Positions 7,950 through 16,963 of a stretch of DNA of 64,000 nt are shown piece by piece. Each line of letters begins with the position of its first letter. The first letter of the stretch is position 1. The notes beneath the pieces are model-generated. The model was not told the DNA's origin, searched no databases, and saw only the letters and a program-made list of their open reading frames with translations. The position numbers and the translations under genes were made by a program. The stretch is taken from NCBI GenBank assembly GCA_002390205.1, contig DGOV01000083.1, forward strand, positions 1 to 64,000, in the 5' to 3' direction. The DNA is from Proteobacteria bacterium UBA4457 (lineage in GTDB: Bacteria > Pseudomonadota > Gammaproteobacteria > Ga0077536).

Positions 7950-9062
7950 ATGACGAGACTCGGTAAATCGCCTGAAGATTGCTATTTGTCTGATGTGAAA
8001 TCGGGTGAAGTGGAGCATGATGCGTCTCAGTTGGTCGCAGTGCGCCATCTTCAGAGCATATTTGATAACTTATGTAAGTCACCAGATCGTAGATCTTCCA
8101 ATATACTTTCTAAAGTCCCATTTTTTAAAGGCTCCAAGTGGAAGCCTGTGGCGGGTCTTTACTTGTGGGGTAGTGTCGGTCGTGGGAAGACTTATGTAGT
8201 GGATAGTTTCTATCAGTGCTTGCCTTTTCGCAACAAAACTCGCCTTCACTTCCACAGCTTCATGGAACAGACCCATGAAAAGCTGCATTCAGTTAAAAAC
8301 GAGACTGATCCCTTAGCAATTGTTGCCGCCCAATGGGCGCACAAGATGAGAGTTTTATGTTTAGACGAATTCCATGTGTCTGACATTGCGGATGCAATGA
8401 TTCTGGCAAACTTGTTCGCAGGTTTGTTTAAAAACGGAGTTACTATAATTGCGACGTCGAATCAGGCGCCGGACATGCTGTATGCGGGAGGCTTACAACG
8501 AGCCCGGTTTTTGCCTGCTATCGAACTCATTAAAAAGAATATGCAGGTGCTCGAGCTTAAAGGCTCCGATGATCACCGACTACGAGCTTTAGAACTTGCT
8601 CCTGTCTACTATTGTTGTTCTAGTGGGGAGTGTTATGGAGAGTTAGAAAGAAGCTTTCAGTCGTTAGCCCCTGGTGCGCCGCTGGTAACAGCAGAAGTTT
8701 TAGTGCGTGGCCGATCTATTCCTGTGATACGAAAAGCCGATGGGGTGGTCTGGTTTGACTTTAAAATGCTTTGTGAGGGAAACCGATCGGTTTCCGATTA
8801 CATAGAGCTAGCAAGGCTATACCACACTATCATTTTAAGCGATGTTCCAGTATTTGGGACGGATGACAATGATGCCGCAAAAAGATTCGTGAATTTCGTG
8901 GATGAAATCTACGATAGGAATGTGAATTTAGTAGTGTCGGCTGAGCAACAACCCACTCAATTATATAGAGGTTCTCGTCTAAGCGCTCAGTTTTTGAGAA
9001 CGGCAAGCCGTCTTCACGAGATGAGGTCACATGAATATCTGGCAGCATCCCATAACCCATAA
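7950..9062 (+). CDS. zapE: Cell division protein ZapE (AFG1-type ATPase)
   Basis: ATPase of the AFG1/LACE1 family that in E. coli acts on FtsZ rings during constriction under stress. Walker A GSVGRGKT is at 74-81 and Walker B LCLDEFHVSD at about 136-145; the sensor region IIATSN and the YAGGLQRARFLPAIELI motif also match. Length (370 aa) is normal. The stop codon falls inside a CCCATAA heptamer tandem repeat at 9049-9076, so the last residues (SHNP) are encoded by repeat sequence. Confidence 0.94.
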   Translation: MTRLGKSPEDCYLSDVKSGEVEHDASQLVAVRHLQSIFDNLCKSPDRRSSNILSKVPFFKGSKWKPVAGLYLWGSVGRGKTYVVDSFYQCLPFRNKTRLHFHSFMEQTHEKLHSVKNETDPLAIVAAQWAHKMRVLCLDEFHVSDIADAMILANLFAGLFKNGVTIIATSNQAPDMLYAGGLQRARFLPAIELIKKNMQVLELKGSDDHRLRALELAPVYYCCSSGECYGELERSFQSLAPGAPLVTAEVLVRGRSIPVIRKADGVVWFDFKMLCEGNRSVSDYIELARLYHTIILSDVPVFGTDDNDAAKRFVNFVDEIYDRNVNLVVSAEQQPTQLYRGSRLSAQFLRTASRLHEMRSHEYLAASHNP

Positions 9063-9076
9063 CCCATAATCCATAA
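9049..9076. repeat. Heptamer tandem repeat, CCCATAA x3 then TCCATAA
   Basis: Four adjacent 7-base units: three identical CCCATAA (9049-9069), one TCCATAA, then a decayed fifth unit to about 9083. The array spans the zapE stop codon, which is the TAA of the second unit. Because seven is not a multiple of three, copy-number change would alter the zapE tail by a few residues only. Confidence 0.8.
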
Positions 9077-9189
9077 TCCAATAGGTAAAATAGTATAATA
9101 AACAATATATTAAACGTGCATATTGACAATATATATTATTAATATACGCTATGTTATCTTAAGTTACGTTTACAAAAGATGTTTTGGGG

Positions 9190-9405
9190 ATGGATAGGTT
9201 GTCAATAAAAGCATATGACTCCGGGTCAATTGAGATCGATATCGCCAGGTTAATTGGCAGACATTACGGAGATGGTGGTATCTACCTTTCTCAAGATGGC
9301 CGTCAACAAGAAACTTTTTCTAGAGCCATTTCGGGTGGTTTCGTGAGTAGCGAAGGTTTTTTGACTCGAAAAGGAAGAGAGCTTTTAGCGCAGTTTAATT
9401 TCTAA
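9190..9405 (+). CDS. Small hypothetical protein, 71 aa
   Basis: From the ATG at 9190 the product is 71 aa, soluble and mixed in charge: an N-terminal MDRLSIKAYDSGSIEID and a C-terminal part resembling a short winged-helix or DNA-binding tail (GFLTRKGRELLAQF). I do not recognise the family. Support for a real gene: GGGG just upstream (a TTG at 9199 is an alternative start spaced better from it), an AT-rich promoter-like stretch at 9121-9160 beginning TTGACA, and a perfect 8-bp hairpin that starts at the stop codon. It sits alone between zapE and the convergent transporter gene. Confidence 0.45.
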   Translation: MDRLSIKAYDSGSIEIDIARLIGRHYGDGGIYLSQDGRQQETFSRAISGGFVSSEGFLTRKGRELLAQFNF

Positions 9406-9426
9406 AGTAGCGGTTCCTGCTACTTT
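9404..9426 (+). terminator. Hairpin at the end of the 71-aa ORF
   Basis: Perfect 8-bp stem AAAGTAGC / GCTACTTT with a 7-base loop GGTTCCT, beginning within the TAA stop codon. The downstream side ends TTTCAAG, so there is no long T-run and intrinsic termination would be weak. It lies between two convergent genes and may serve both. Confidence 0.45.
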
Positions 9427-9450
9427 CAAGAAAAATAGTTCATTATCTGG

Positions 9451-10743
9451 TCAACACGGATCCTTTGAATTGAGATGGAGATCGGGCCACGATTTCCATG
9501 CCCACCCTAATCCTATCAGGCTTGCGCAGCTGACAATGCCGAATAATTGAGGCTCGTTAAAACCGAAACTATAGATAACAATTGCCACAAGTGCTGAAAG
9601 TACCATAAATAAAGCATTAAATATGTTCAGGCCAGCTAAAGTTCTAGCGCTTCGTAATCGGTTTAGGTCTCTTTGAAGGCAAGCGTAGAGAGGAATAATA
9701 TAGAGAGCCCCAAAAAATCCGATTGCAAATAAATCGAATAATAAGCGGTTAGCGACGGCGGAATGCATGAAATTAGCCAGGGTAGTCGTGTTAAGTGCCA
9801 ATGCAGGAGTACCTATTAAAAACACGTCAAAAGCAGCAAGTATTGCACCGCCGCCGCCTATGGTTACTAAGGACAATTTGATTTTGTTTTTAGAGATGAG
9901 CGTGCATATGAATGCACCGGTGCCGATACCAGTTGTGAACATGACGTTCAATAGTGTAATAAATTGATTATCAGAATTAAGCAGTGTCTTTGCGTAGGTG
10001 GGCAGTGCCGCTAGGTAACTCGAGCCGCAAAACCAGAAAGTCGAGATCATCATTGTGACAAGTAATAGTCGATTATCAGAAGTGATTTCCCGAAGAGTTG
10101 TGGTAGTTGCCCGCATAGCATTCATTTCAAACTGTAAAGTAGGGTCACTAGCACTCGCATCAGGAATGAACTGTGCAGTCAGTCTTCCAAGGATTGCAAT
10201 AGACACGCACACGACAACAATTAGAAGAGCCTGATTTTCGCCTTGACCCGCTAAAAGCCCACCCGAAATAGTACCTAGAAGGATTGCCATGTATGTAGTT
10301 GCTTGAAGTGCGGCATTCGCGGAAGTAAGTTCTTCTTTTTTGACGTGTTGAGGAAGAATTGCGTACTTTAATGGTCCGAAAAAAGTGGATTGAGTACCCA
10401 TCAGGAAAAGAGCAAGCAGTAGTAAATAGTAATTACTCGCGACAAATCCATAACCTGATATCACTACCAGTCCTATCTCTGTGGACTTGATTTGTCTTAT
10501 GAGTCTCGCTTTTTCAAATTTGTCAGCTATCTGCCCCGCTATGGCAGAAAAGACGAGAAATGGCGCTATGAATATGGCACCTGTGAGCGCGATGAGAGAA
10601 CGACTGGCACTGTCGTCAATTGTTCCACCTGTGGCAAAGAGCATAATAATAGCGAATCGCAGGGTATTGTCGTTGAACGCACCAAGGAACTGAGTGGCGA
10701 GGAGTGGCCCTAGTCGTCTAGATAAAATGAGTTGCGTTTTCAC
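9451..10743 (-). CDS. MFS transporter, LplT-like (lysophospholipid transporter family)
   Basis: Twelve-helix major facilitator protein, 430 aa. The N-terminus RRLGPLLATQFLGAFNDNTLRFAIIML is characteristic of the LplT group, whose best-studied member flips lysophospholipids across the inner membrane for re-acylation. The MFS loop signature appears as GQIADKFEKARLIR. In many genomes LplT is next to or fused with the acyltransferase Aas; none is visible here, so the substrate is an inference from family. The start codon is GTG at 10743. The ssb stop lies about 50 bases upstream, and the two genes may be cotranscribed. Confidence 0.75.
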   Translation of the reverse strand: MKTQLILSRRLGPLLATQFLGAFNDNTLRFAIIMLFATGGTIDDSASRSLIALTGAIFIAPFLVFSAIAGQIADKFEKARLIRQIKSTEIGLVVISGYGFVASNYYLLLLALFLMGTQSTFFGPLKYAILPQHVKKEELTSANAALQATTYMAILLGTISGGLLAGQGENQALLIVVVCVSIAILGRLTAQFIPDASASDPTLQFEMNAMRATTTTLREITSDNRLLLVTMMISTFWFCGSSYLAALPTYAKTLLNSDNQFITLLNVMFTTGIGTGAFICTLISKNKIKLSLVTIGGGGAILAAFDVFLIGTPALALNTTTLANFMHSAVANRLLFDLFAIGFFGALYIIPLYACLQRDLNRLRSARTLAGLNIFNALFMVLSALVAIVIYSFGFNEPQLFGIVSCASLIGLGWAWKSWPDLHLNSKDPC

Positions 10744-10795
10744 GGCTTATATGGCCGCGTTTGATGCACAGGGCCAGTTTTGGCCTTTTATTCTT

Positions 10796-11257
10796 CTAGA
10801 ATGGAATGTCGTCATCAAACGGCTGAGACACTGCTTTATTGACTGGCTGATCTCCCGTTCCACTTGTCGATGGTTGCTGGGCATTGCGTGAGGATGGTTG
10901 TGGTGCATTGCTAGTGCCCCCTTTGCCCCCAAGCATTTGCATTTCATTCGCGACGATCTCGGTAGTGTAACGATCGTTACCGTCTTTATCTTGCCATTTT
11001 TGTGTCCTGATCCTGCCTTCGATATAGATCTGCGATCCCTTTGTTAGATATTGCGTGACTACTTCCGCGGTCCTTCCAAAAAAAACGACACGGTGCCATT
11101 CAGTTCTTTCTTGGAGCTCTTGAGTTTCTTTATCGCGCCAAGATTCTGCAGTAGCAAGACGAACCGTAGATACGGCACCCCCGTTCTGGGTAGTCCTACT
11201 TTCAGGATCCGCGCCTAGATTGCCAATTAGTGTTACTTTGTTTACGCCTCTTGCCAT
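10796..11257 (-). CDS. ssb: Single-stranded DNA-binding protein
   Basis: Tetrameric SSB that coats single strands in replication, repair and recombination. The 153-aa product has the OB-fold start ARGVNKVTLIGNLGADPE and aromatic ssDNA-stacking residues (TEWHRVVFFG, IYIEGRIRTQKW). A Gln/Ser/Thr-rich linker leads to the acidic tail DDDIPF that recruits partner proteins. It is transcribed divergently from uvrA, the classical ssb-uvrA arrangement of gammaproteobacteria. I looked for a LexA box (CTGT-N8-ACAG) between them and did not find one. Confidence 0.97.
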   Translation of the reverse strand: MARGVNKVTLIGNLGADPESRTTQNGGAVSTVRLATAESWRDKETQELQERTEWHRVVFFGRTAEVVTQYLTKGSQIYIEGRIRTQKWQDKDGNDRYTTEIVANEMQMLGGKGGTSNAPQPSSRNAQQPSTSGTGDQPVNKAVSQPFDDDIPF

Positions 11258-11375
11258 TTTTCAAATCTCCTATAAATCTGTTCGCTACTTCATGATAGAA
11301 TCTTTCTCGCAAATTTCCTATTGAGTTAAACAAACAAATTCAACAACTTCTATAAGAACCCAATATAGTCGATGG

Positions 11376-11403
11376 TTGACATTAAAATTATGCTTCCTAT
11401 TTA
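11376..11403 (+). promoter_or_regulatory. Sigma-70 promoter of uvrA
   Basis: TTGACA at 11376-11381, a 16-base spacer and TATTTA at 11398-11403. A CGGAG ribosome-binding site follows just before the uvrA ATG. No LexA operator is visible nearby. Confidence 0.45.
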
Positions 11404-11436
11404 AGCACTTATTTGTAGGAAGACACAACGGAGCCC

Positions 11437-14292
11437 ATGGATACAATTCTTTTACGCGGCGCGCGGACCCACAATTTAAAAAATATCGACCTTGACTTAC
11501 CTCGTGACAAGCTGATTGTCATTACTGGGTTGTCCGGTTCAGGAAAATCTTCACTTGCCTTTGACACAATCTATGCCGAGGGACAGAGGAGATATGTCGA
11601 GTCTTTGTCTGCTTATGCGAGACAGTTTTTGTCGGTTATGGAAAAGCCTGATATTGATCATATTGAGGGACTATCTCCGGCAATTTCAATTGAGCAAAAA
11701 TCTACATCTCATAACCCTCGATCTACGGTAGGGACGATAACGGAGATCTATGACTACCTGAGGCTACTCTTTTCTAGAGTGGGCCAACCTCTTTGTCCGG
11801 ATCATCGCGAGAATTTGGCCGCTCAGTCTGTGTCACAGATGGTTGACAACGTACTGAGTCAAGATACGGACCGACGTTGGATGTTGGTAGCACCTATAAT
11901 TCGAGATAAGAAGGGAGAACACCAACAGGTGTTCGATAATTTGGCTCGGTTGGGTTACGTACGCGCGCTAGTAGATGGTGACGTTGTAGCCTTAGACGAC
12001 CCGCCAGCTTTGGAGTTAAGGAAAAAACATAACATAGACGTTGTTGTTGACAGGTTTCGTATTCGCGATGACTTGAAACAGCGACTTGCCGAGTCTTTTG
12101 AGTCTGCTCTAGAGCTAGGAGATGGTTTTGCCAGACTCTGTTCGATGGATGATGGACAACCAATTGACATCCTCTTCTCATCGAGATTTGCCTGCCCGTT
12201 ATGCGGCTTTAGTATCGAAGAGCTCGAGCCTAGACTCTTTTCATTTAACAACCCTGTTGGGGCCTGTCTCACTTGCGATGGACTTGGTAACGCTCAGTAC
12301 TTCGATGAAGAGCTCATTGTGCAGCAACCAGAGGCAAGTCTCCCGGCTGGCGCAATTCGAGGTTGGGATAGACGTAACACCTACTACGCGCAATTAATTG
12401 ATTCATTGGCTCGTCACTATGGTTTTGATATTGATACTCCTTTTGAGGACCTCCCTGACAATATTAAAAAAGTTGTTCTTCGAGGGAGTGGAGAAGAGGA
12501 GATCGGGTTTCGATACTCCAAGTCAAATGGAAAAATTGAAGTTCGAAGCCATGTTTTCGAGGGCGTGGTTGCTAATATGGAACGACGATATAAAGACGCT
12601 GATTCGAATATCGTACGGGAAGAGTTAGGGCGTTACGTTGGTATTAAAGTCTGTGGCTCCTGCGATGGGACCAGATTAAATAGAGCAGCTCGGAATGTTT
12701 TTATCGGAGGCTTTAACCTGTCGCAAATTACCTCAATGTCGATAGAAGAAAGTCAGGTGTTTTTTGACGATTTGCGTTTGGAAGGCCAGCGTGCGGAGAT
12801 ATCTGAGCGAATAATTAAGGAAGTTAATTTACGTTTACAGTTTTTAATTAATGTTGGACTTAATTATTTGACGCTTGACCGAAGCGCAAACACGCTTTCC
12901 GGAGGCGAAGCTCAAAGGATAAGACTTGCAAGCCAAATAGGTGCGGGCTTAGTCGGGGTTATGTATGTGTTAGATGAACCTTCTATTGGTCTTCACCAAA
13001 GAGATAATCAGCGGTTACTGGACACTTTAGTCGATCTTAGGGATCGGGGTAACACTGTGATTGTTGTTGAGCACGATGAAGATGCTATTAAAATGGCTGA
13101 TTATGTCGTTGACATGGGGCCTGGAGCAGGTATCCATGGTGGACACATAGTAGCGCAAGGGACGCCGCTTGAGGTCGCTAATTGCACAGACTCAGTCACT
13201 GGACAATATCTTTCCGGACGACGCGCAATAGAAATACCAGAGCAGCGTACCCCCTATGATGCAAGTCGTGTCCTAGAAATAATAGCAGCAAGTGGGAACA
13301 ACTTAGATAATGTTACAACAGCGATTCCAGTCGGATTACTGACTTGCGTCACGGGTGTTTCTGGTTCTGGTAAATCGACACTGATAAACGATACTCTTTA
13401 CTTGACGGCAGCTCGAGACATAAATGGTGCGTCAGCGATTCCTTCAGAGTGTGGGGAGATTTTAGGTTTAGGTTATTTCGATAAGGTCGTGGATATCGAT
13501 CAAAGCCCTATTGGCAGGACCCCTCGGTCTAATCCGGCAACCTACACAGGCTTATTTACTCCGATAAGAGACCTATTCGCAGCGGTCCCGGAATCAAGAG
13601 CAAGGGGGTATAACCCAGGCCGATTTAGTTTTAACGTCAAAGGTGGTCGCTGTGAAGCCTGTCAGGGTGATGGATTAATTAAAGTTGAAATGCACTTCCT
13701 GCCTGATGTGTACGTTCCATGTGACGAATGCAAAGCAAAACGATATAACAGAGAGACTCTGACTATATCGTATAAAGGGCGGACGATCAGTGAAGTGTTG
13801 GATATGACCGTCGAGGAAGCTTGCAAATTTTTCGCATCTGTCCCTGTTCTTTCCACGAAACTAAAAACACTTATGGAAGTAGGTCTTTCTTATATACGCA
13901 TCGGTCAAAATGCGACAACTCTGTCTGGGGGGGAGGCTCAGAGAGTTAAACTGTCTCGAGAGCTTTCCAAGCGCGACACGGGCAAAACGCTTTATATCCT
14001 TGATGAGCCGACAACGGGACTTCATTTTCACGATATTGAGCAGTTGTTAAAGGTATTGCATAGTCTCCGCGATCGGGGAAATACAGTGGTAATTATAGAG
14101 CACAATTTGGACGTCATCAAAACCGCTGACTGGGTTATCGACCTAGGTCCAGAGGGTGGTAAGAATGGCGGACGGATTATTGGAGTAGGTACTCCCGAGG
14201 ACCTTGCTAAGAATAGTGATTCGTATACTGGAAAATATCTCTCAGCCACTTTGAAACGAAAAAAAATGATGTCTTCAGCGGACACAGAATAA
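11437..14292 (+). CDS. uvrA: UvrABC excinuclease subunit A
   Basis: DNA-damage recognition ATPase of nucleotide excision repair; the UvrA dimer loads UvrB at lesions. At 951 aa it is full length. Two ABC modules are visible: Walker A GLSGSGKSS at about 31-39 and GVSGSGKST near 645, signature LSGGEAQR at about 486 and 828, and Walker B VLDEPS / ILDEPT. Zinc-binding cysteines lie at about 251-280 (CPLCGF, CLTCDG) and 738-765 (CEACQGDG, CDEC). Its own promoter lies at 11376. The kinase at 14313 follows after 20 bases and may be cotranscribed. Confidence 0.98.
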   Translation: MDTILLRGARTHNLKNIDLDLPRDKLIVITGLSGSGKSSLAFDTIYAEGQRRYVESLSAYARQFLSVMEKPDIDHIEGLSPAISIEQKSTSHNPRSTVGTITEIYDYLRLLFSRVGQPLCPDHRENLAAQSVSQMVDNVLSQDTDRRWMLVAPIIRDKKGEHQQVFDNLARLGYVRALVDGDVVALDDPPALELRKKHNIDVVVDRFRIRDDLKQRLAESFESALELGDGFARLCSMDDGQPIDILFSSRFACPLCGFSIEELEPRLFSFNNPVGACLTCDGLGNAQYFDEELIVQQPEASLPAGAIRGWDRRNTYYAQLIDSLARHYGFDIDTPFEDLPDNIKKVVLRGSGEEEIGFRYSKSNGKIEVRSHVFEGVVANMERRYKDADSNIVREELGRYVGIKVCGSCDGTRLNRAARNVFIGGFNLSQITSMSIEESQVFFDDLRLEGQRAEISERIIKEVNLRLQFLINVGLNYLTLDRSANTLSGGEAQRIRLASQIGAGLVGVMYVLDEPSIGLHQRDNQRLLDTLVDLRDRGNTVIVVEHDEDAIKMADYVVDMGPGAGIHGGHIVAQGTPLEVANCTDSVTGQYLSGRRAIEIPEQRTPYDASRVLEIIAASGNNLDNVTTAIPVGLLTCVTGVSGSGKSTLINDTLYLTAARDINGASAIPSECGEILGLGYFDKVVDIDQSPIGRTPRSNPATYTGLFTPIRDLFAAVPESRARGYNPGRFSFNVKGGRCEACQGDGLIKVEMHFLPDVYVPCDECKAKRYNRETLTISYKGRTISEVLDMTVEEACKFFASVPVLSTKLKTLMEVGLSYIRIGQNATTLSGGEAQRVKLSRELSKRDTGKTLYILDEPTTGLHFHDIEQLLKVLHSLRDRGNTVVIIEHNLDVIKTADWVIDLGPEGGKNGGRIIGVGTPEDLAKNSDSYTGKYLSATLKRKKMMSSADTE

Positions 14293-14312
14293 ATATATAG
14301 GAGAAAAATAAA

Positions 14313-15251
14313 ATGTCTATTTTGATTTGTGGATCTTTTGCGTATGACAACATAATGAGTTTTGGAGAGAGATTTAAAGATCATATCCTTCCAGAGCAGC
14401 TGGATATTCTAAATGTATGTTTCTTAACGCCGACTTTGAGAAGGGAGTATGGCGGTGTGGCAGGGAATATTGCATATAATTTAAAAATGATAGGTGCAGA
14501 ACCTATTCCTATGGGGACTGTAGGCGAAGATTTTGCCCCTTATGCGGCTTGGATAGACAAACTCGGTATTTCTCGAAACAGTGTTGTTGGTGTTCCAGGG
14601 ACTATGACTGCACAAGCTTTTATTACAACTGATCTTGATGGGAATCAGATTACACTTTTTCATCCTGGAGCTATGGATGCTTCTGCTCAGAATAGCGTTA
14701 ACGACGCGCGAAAATCTCGGTTGGCAATTGTCTCTCCTGACGGACGAGAAGGTATGATTCTGCATGCTGAACAGTTGGTTTCAGCAGATATCCCTTTTGT
14801 TTTTGACCCTGGGCAAGGTTTACCTATGTTTAGTGGTCCTGAGTTGGTTAAGTTTATAAAGCAGGCACAGTGGATTACAGTCAATGCTTATGAGGCTGAG
14901 TTAATGCAAGAGAAGACAGGGATGGCGATAGCTGAAATCGCCGGTCAATTAGACGCTTTGATTGTTACAAGAGGTAGTGAAGGTTCTGATATTTATACTG
15001 ATGGTAAACATGTGAAAATACCTGTAGCTCCCGTTTCTGCAGCTTTAGATCCGACAGGCTGTGGAGATGCTTATCGTGCCGGGATTTTGTTTGGGATTGA
15101 ACAAGGCCTCTCTTGGGAGGTGTCCGGTCGGGTTGCTGCTTTATTAGGAGCAATCAAAATCGAGAGTCACGGGACGCAGAACCATAAGTTGACTCGTTCT
15201 GACTTTGAGGCACGATACCTTATTAGTTTCGGCCTACCCTTGGTCTGGTGA
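14313..15251 (+). CDS. PfkB-family carbohydrate kinase, probably adenosine kinase-like
   Basis: Ribokinase-superfamily sugar or nucleoside kinase, 312 aa. The first PfkB-type signature is seen as YGGVAGNIAYNL (~50-61) and the C-terminal ATP/anion-hole motif as DPTGCGDAYRAG (~245-256), with the catalytic Asp in GCGD. The N-terminus ILICGSFAYDNIMSFGERF resembles bacterial adenosine kinase-like members, so purine salvage is the likeliest role, but ribokinase or fructokinase activity cannot be excluded. An AGGAG site precedes the ATG by 10 bases. It follows uvrA closely and ends just before lgt. Confidence 0.8.
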   Translation: MSILICGSFAYDNIMSFGERFKDHILPEQLDILNVCFLTPTLRREYGGVAGNIAYNLKMIGAEPIPMGTVGEDFAPYAAWIDKLGISRNSVVGVPGTMTAQAFITTDLDGNQITLFHPGAMDASAQNSVNDARKSRLAIVSPDGREGMILHAEQLVSADIPFVFDPGQGLPMFSGPELVKFIKQAQWITVNAYEAELMQEKTGMAIAEIAGQLDALIVTRGSEGSDIYTDGKHVKIPVAPVSAALDPTGCGDAYRAGILFGIEQGLSWEVSGRVAALLGAIKIESHGTQNHKLTRSDFEARYLISFGLPLVW

Positions 15252-15273
15252 TAATACAGAGGCTCATTTCCTT

Positions 15274-16056
15274 GTGATTTTTTTCCCCGATATTGATCCT
15301 GTTGCACTGCGTATTGGTCCGCTGAGTATTTATTGGTATGGGTTGTCTTATTTAGTGGGGATTGCCATAGCTTGGAAATATTTATCGGCCAAAGGCAAGC
15401 GATTAGGTCCAGCATGGGATGGGGAAAAGGTGTCGGACGTTATTTTCTGCGCTGCTCTAGGTGGCATAGTAGGTGGGCGTCTTGGTTATATTCTATTTTA
15501 CAATGCTGCAAGTTATTTTGATGCTCCTCTGAGTATTTTTTCTATTTGGGAAGGTGGCATGTCCTTTCATGGGGGAGTCTTGGGAGTTACTGTAGCTCTC
15601 TTTTGGCTATCTCGAAAATGGGGAAAGACTTTTTTGTCGCTGACTGACTTCATTGTTCCGGCACTTCCTATATGCTTAGGGTTAGGTAGAGTTGCTAATT
15701 TTGTTAATCAAGAACTATGGGGTGCCCAGACTTCTCTCCCATGGGGTGTTGTCTTCACAAACCCTGCCGCTGGCTTTGTAGCGAGACACCCCACCCAGCT
15801 ATATGAAGCGCTGTTGGAAGGGTTGGTGCTATTCTATCTACTGCACCTCCTTGGCAGACAGGCGAAACCCTTAGGAGTGCTTTCAGGTTGGTTTCTTTGT
15901 CTTTATGGTACTTTTCGTTGTGGTGTAGAGTTTTTCAGAGAGCCTGATGCTCATATAGGTTACCTTGCGGCAGATTGGTTCACTATGGGCCAAGCTTTGA
16001 GCGTTCCGATGATATTGATCGGGCTAATATTAGTCCTGCGTAATAGAGCTTTATAG
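15274..16056 (+). CDS. lgt: Prolipoprotein diacylglyceryl transferase
   Basis: First enzyme of lipoprotein maturation: transfers diacylglycerol from phosphatidylglycerol to the lipobox cysteine at the inner membrane. Polytopic, with family motifs ALGGIVGGRLGYILFYN, GGMSFHGGVLG and the signature LGLGRVANFVNQELWG. The open frame reaches back to an ATG at 15205 inside the kinase gene, but the family N-terminus (FPDIDPVALRIGPLSIYWYG) fits a GTG start at 15274, giving 260 aa. Its likely substrates here include the TPR lipoprotein (2135-3808) and MlaA (50737-51492). Confidence 0.95.
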   Translation: MIFFPDIDPVALRIGPLSIYWYGLSYLVGIAIAWKYLSAKGKRLGPAWDGEKVSDVIFCAALGGIVGGRLGYILFYNAASYFDAPLSIFSIWEGGMSFHGGVLGVTVALFWLSRKWGKTFLSLTDFIVPALPICLGLGRVANFVNQELWGAQTSLPWGVVFTNPAAGFVARHPTQLYEALLEGLVLFYLLHLLGRQAKPLGVLSGWFLCLYGTFRCGVEFFREPDAHIGYLAADWFTMGQALSVPMILIGLILVLRNRAL

Positions 16057-16151
16057 GCAATAAGATTTCCACGCGTACTGCATTGGTTCAAGGCGTTAGC
16101 TTGATAATTAGTCATCGACGAGATATAAAGCAATGATGTTGAGTAAAGAAT

Positions 16152-16946
16152 ATGAATAGCTATTTACAGCTGCTTCGTCATGTCCGTGATCATGGTGTTA
16201 GAAAGCAAGATCGCACTGGCACTGGAACATTAAGTGTCTTCGGGTACCAGATGAGATTTAAGCTATCCGAAGGCTTTCCCTTATTAACGACTAAAAAAGT
16301 TCATTTGAAGTCTATTATTCACGAATTAATTTGGTTTCTCCGTGGGGACTCTAATATCGCTTATCTGAAAGAAAATGGGGTAAGTATTTGGGACGAGTGG
16401 GCTGATGAGGCAGGAGAGCTAGGTCCAGTATATGGGGTTCAATGGAGGTCTTGGGAAAATCCGAACGGCGAAACGATAGATCAGGTAAGAGACGTTTTAA
16501 AAGAGATAGCGGTAAATCCAGATTCGCGACGCCTAATCATCAGTGCCTGGAATGTGAGTGATGTCGGCAATATGGCGCTTGCGCCCTGCCATGCTTTGTT
16601 TCAATTTTATGTCGCCGAAGGTAAGTTATCTTGCCAGTTGTACCAGCGCAGTGGTGATGTTTTCTTAGGCATTCCTTTTAATATCGCTTCCTACGCTTTG
16701 TTAACAATGATGATTGCGCAAGTATGTGAACTGGAGGTTGGCGACTTTGTGCATACTATTGGAGATGCACATATATATCTTAACCACTTGGAGCAGACTG
16801 AGTTACAGCTATCTAGAGAGTGTCGGACCCTTCCTGAGATGAGAATAAATTCTTCAGTGTCGAGTCTTTTTGACTTTAAATACGAGGATTTTCAATTGGT
16901 CAACTACAACCCACACCCTCATATTAGCGCTCCTGTTGCAATTTGA
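16152..16946 (+). CDS. thyA: Thymidylate synthase
   Basis: Makes dTMP from dUMP with methylene-tetrahydrofolate. The 264 aa match the ThyA family length. Seen: N-terminal RKQDRTGTGTLSVFG, the catalytic cysteine in ALAPCHALFQFYV, dUMP-binding QLYQRSGDVFLGIPFNIASYA and the C-terminal PHPHISAPVAI. dihydrofolate reductase (folA) follows after 17 bases, so the pair regenerates the folate consumed in the reaction. lgt lies about 95 bases upstream; lgt-thyA adjacency is common in gammaproteobacteria. Confidence 0.98.
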   Translation: MNSYLQLLRHVRDHGVRKQDRTGTGTLSVFGYQMRFKLSEGFPLLTTKKVHLKSIIHELIWFLRGDSNIAYLKENGVSIWDEWADEAGELGPVYGVQWRSWENPNGETIDQVRDVLKEIAVNPDSRRLIISAWNVSDVGNMALAPCHALFQFYVAEGKLSCQLYQRSGDVFLGIPFNIASYALLTMMIAQVCELEVGDFVHTIGDAHIYLNHLEQTELQLSRECRTLPEMRINSSVSSLFDFKYEDFQLVNYNPHPHISAPVAI

Positions 16947-16963
16947 ACTAGGCTTAACTAATA

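Noticed and set aside
10747..10947. Minus-strand frame overlapping the 3' end of ssb
   Set aside because: Shadow of ssb in another frame; ssb is complete to its DDDIPF tail.
11258..11436. LexA operator between ssb and uvrA
   Set aside because: No CTGT-N8-ACAG or near match on either strand, although these genes are SOS-regulated in E. coli.
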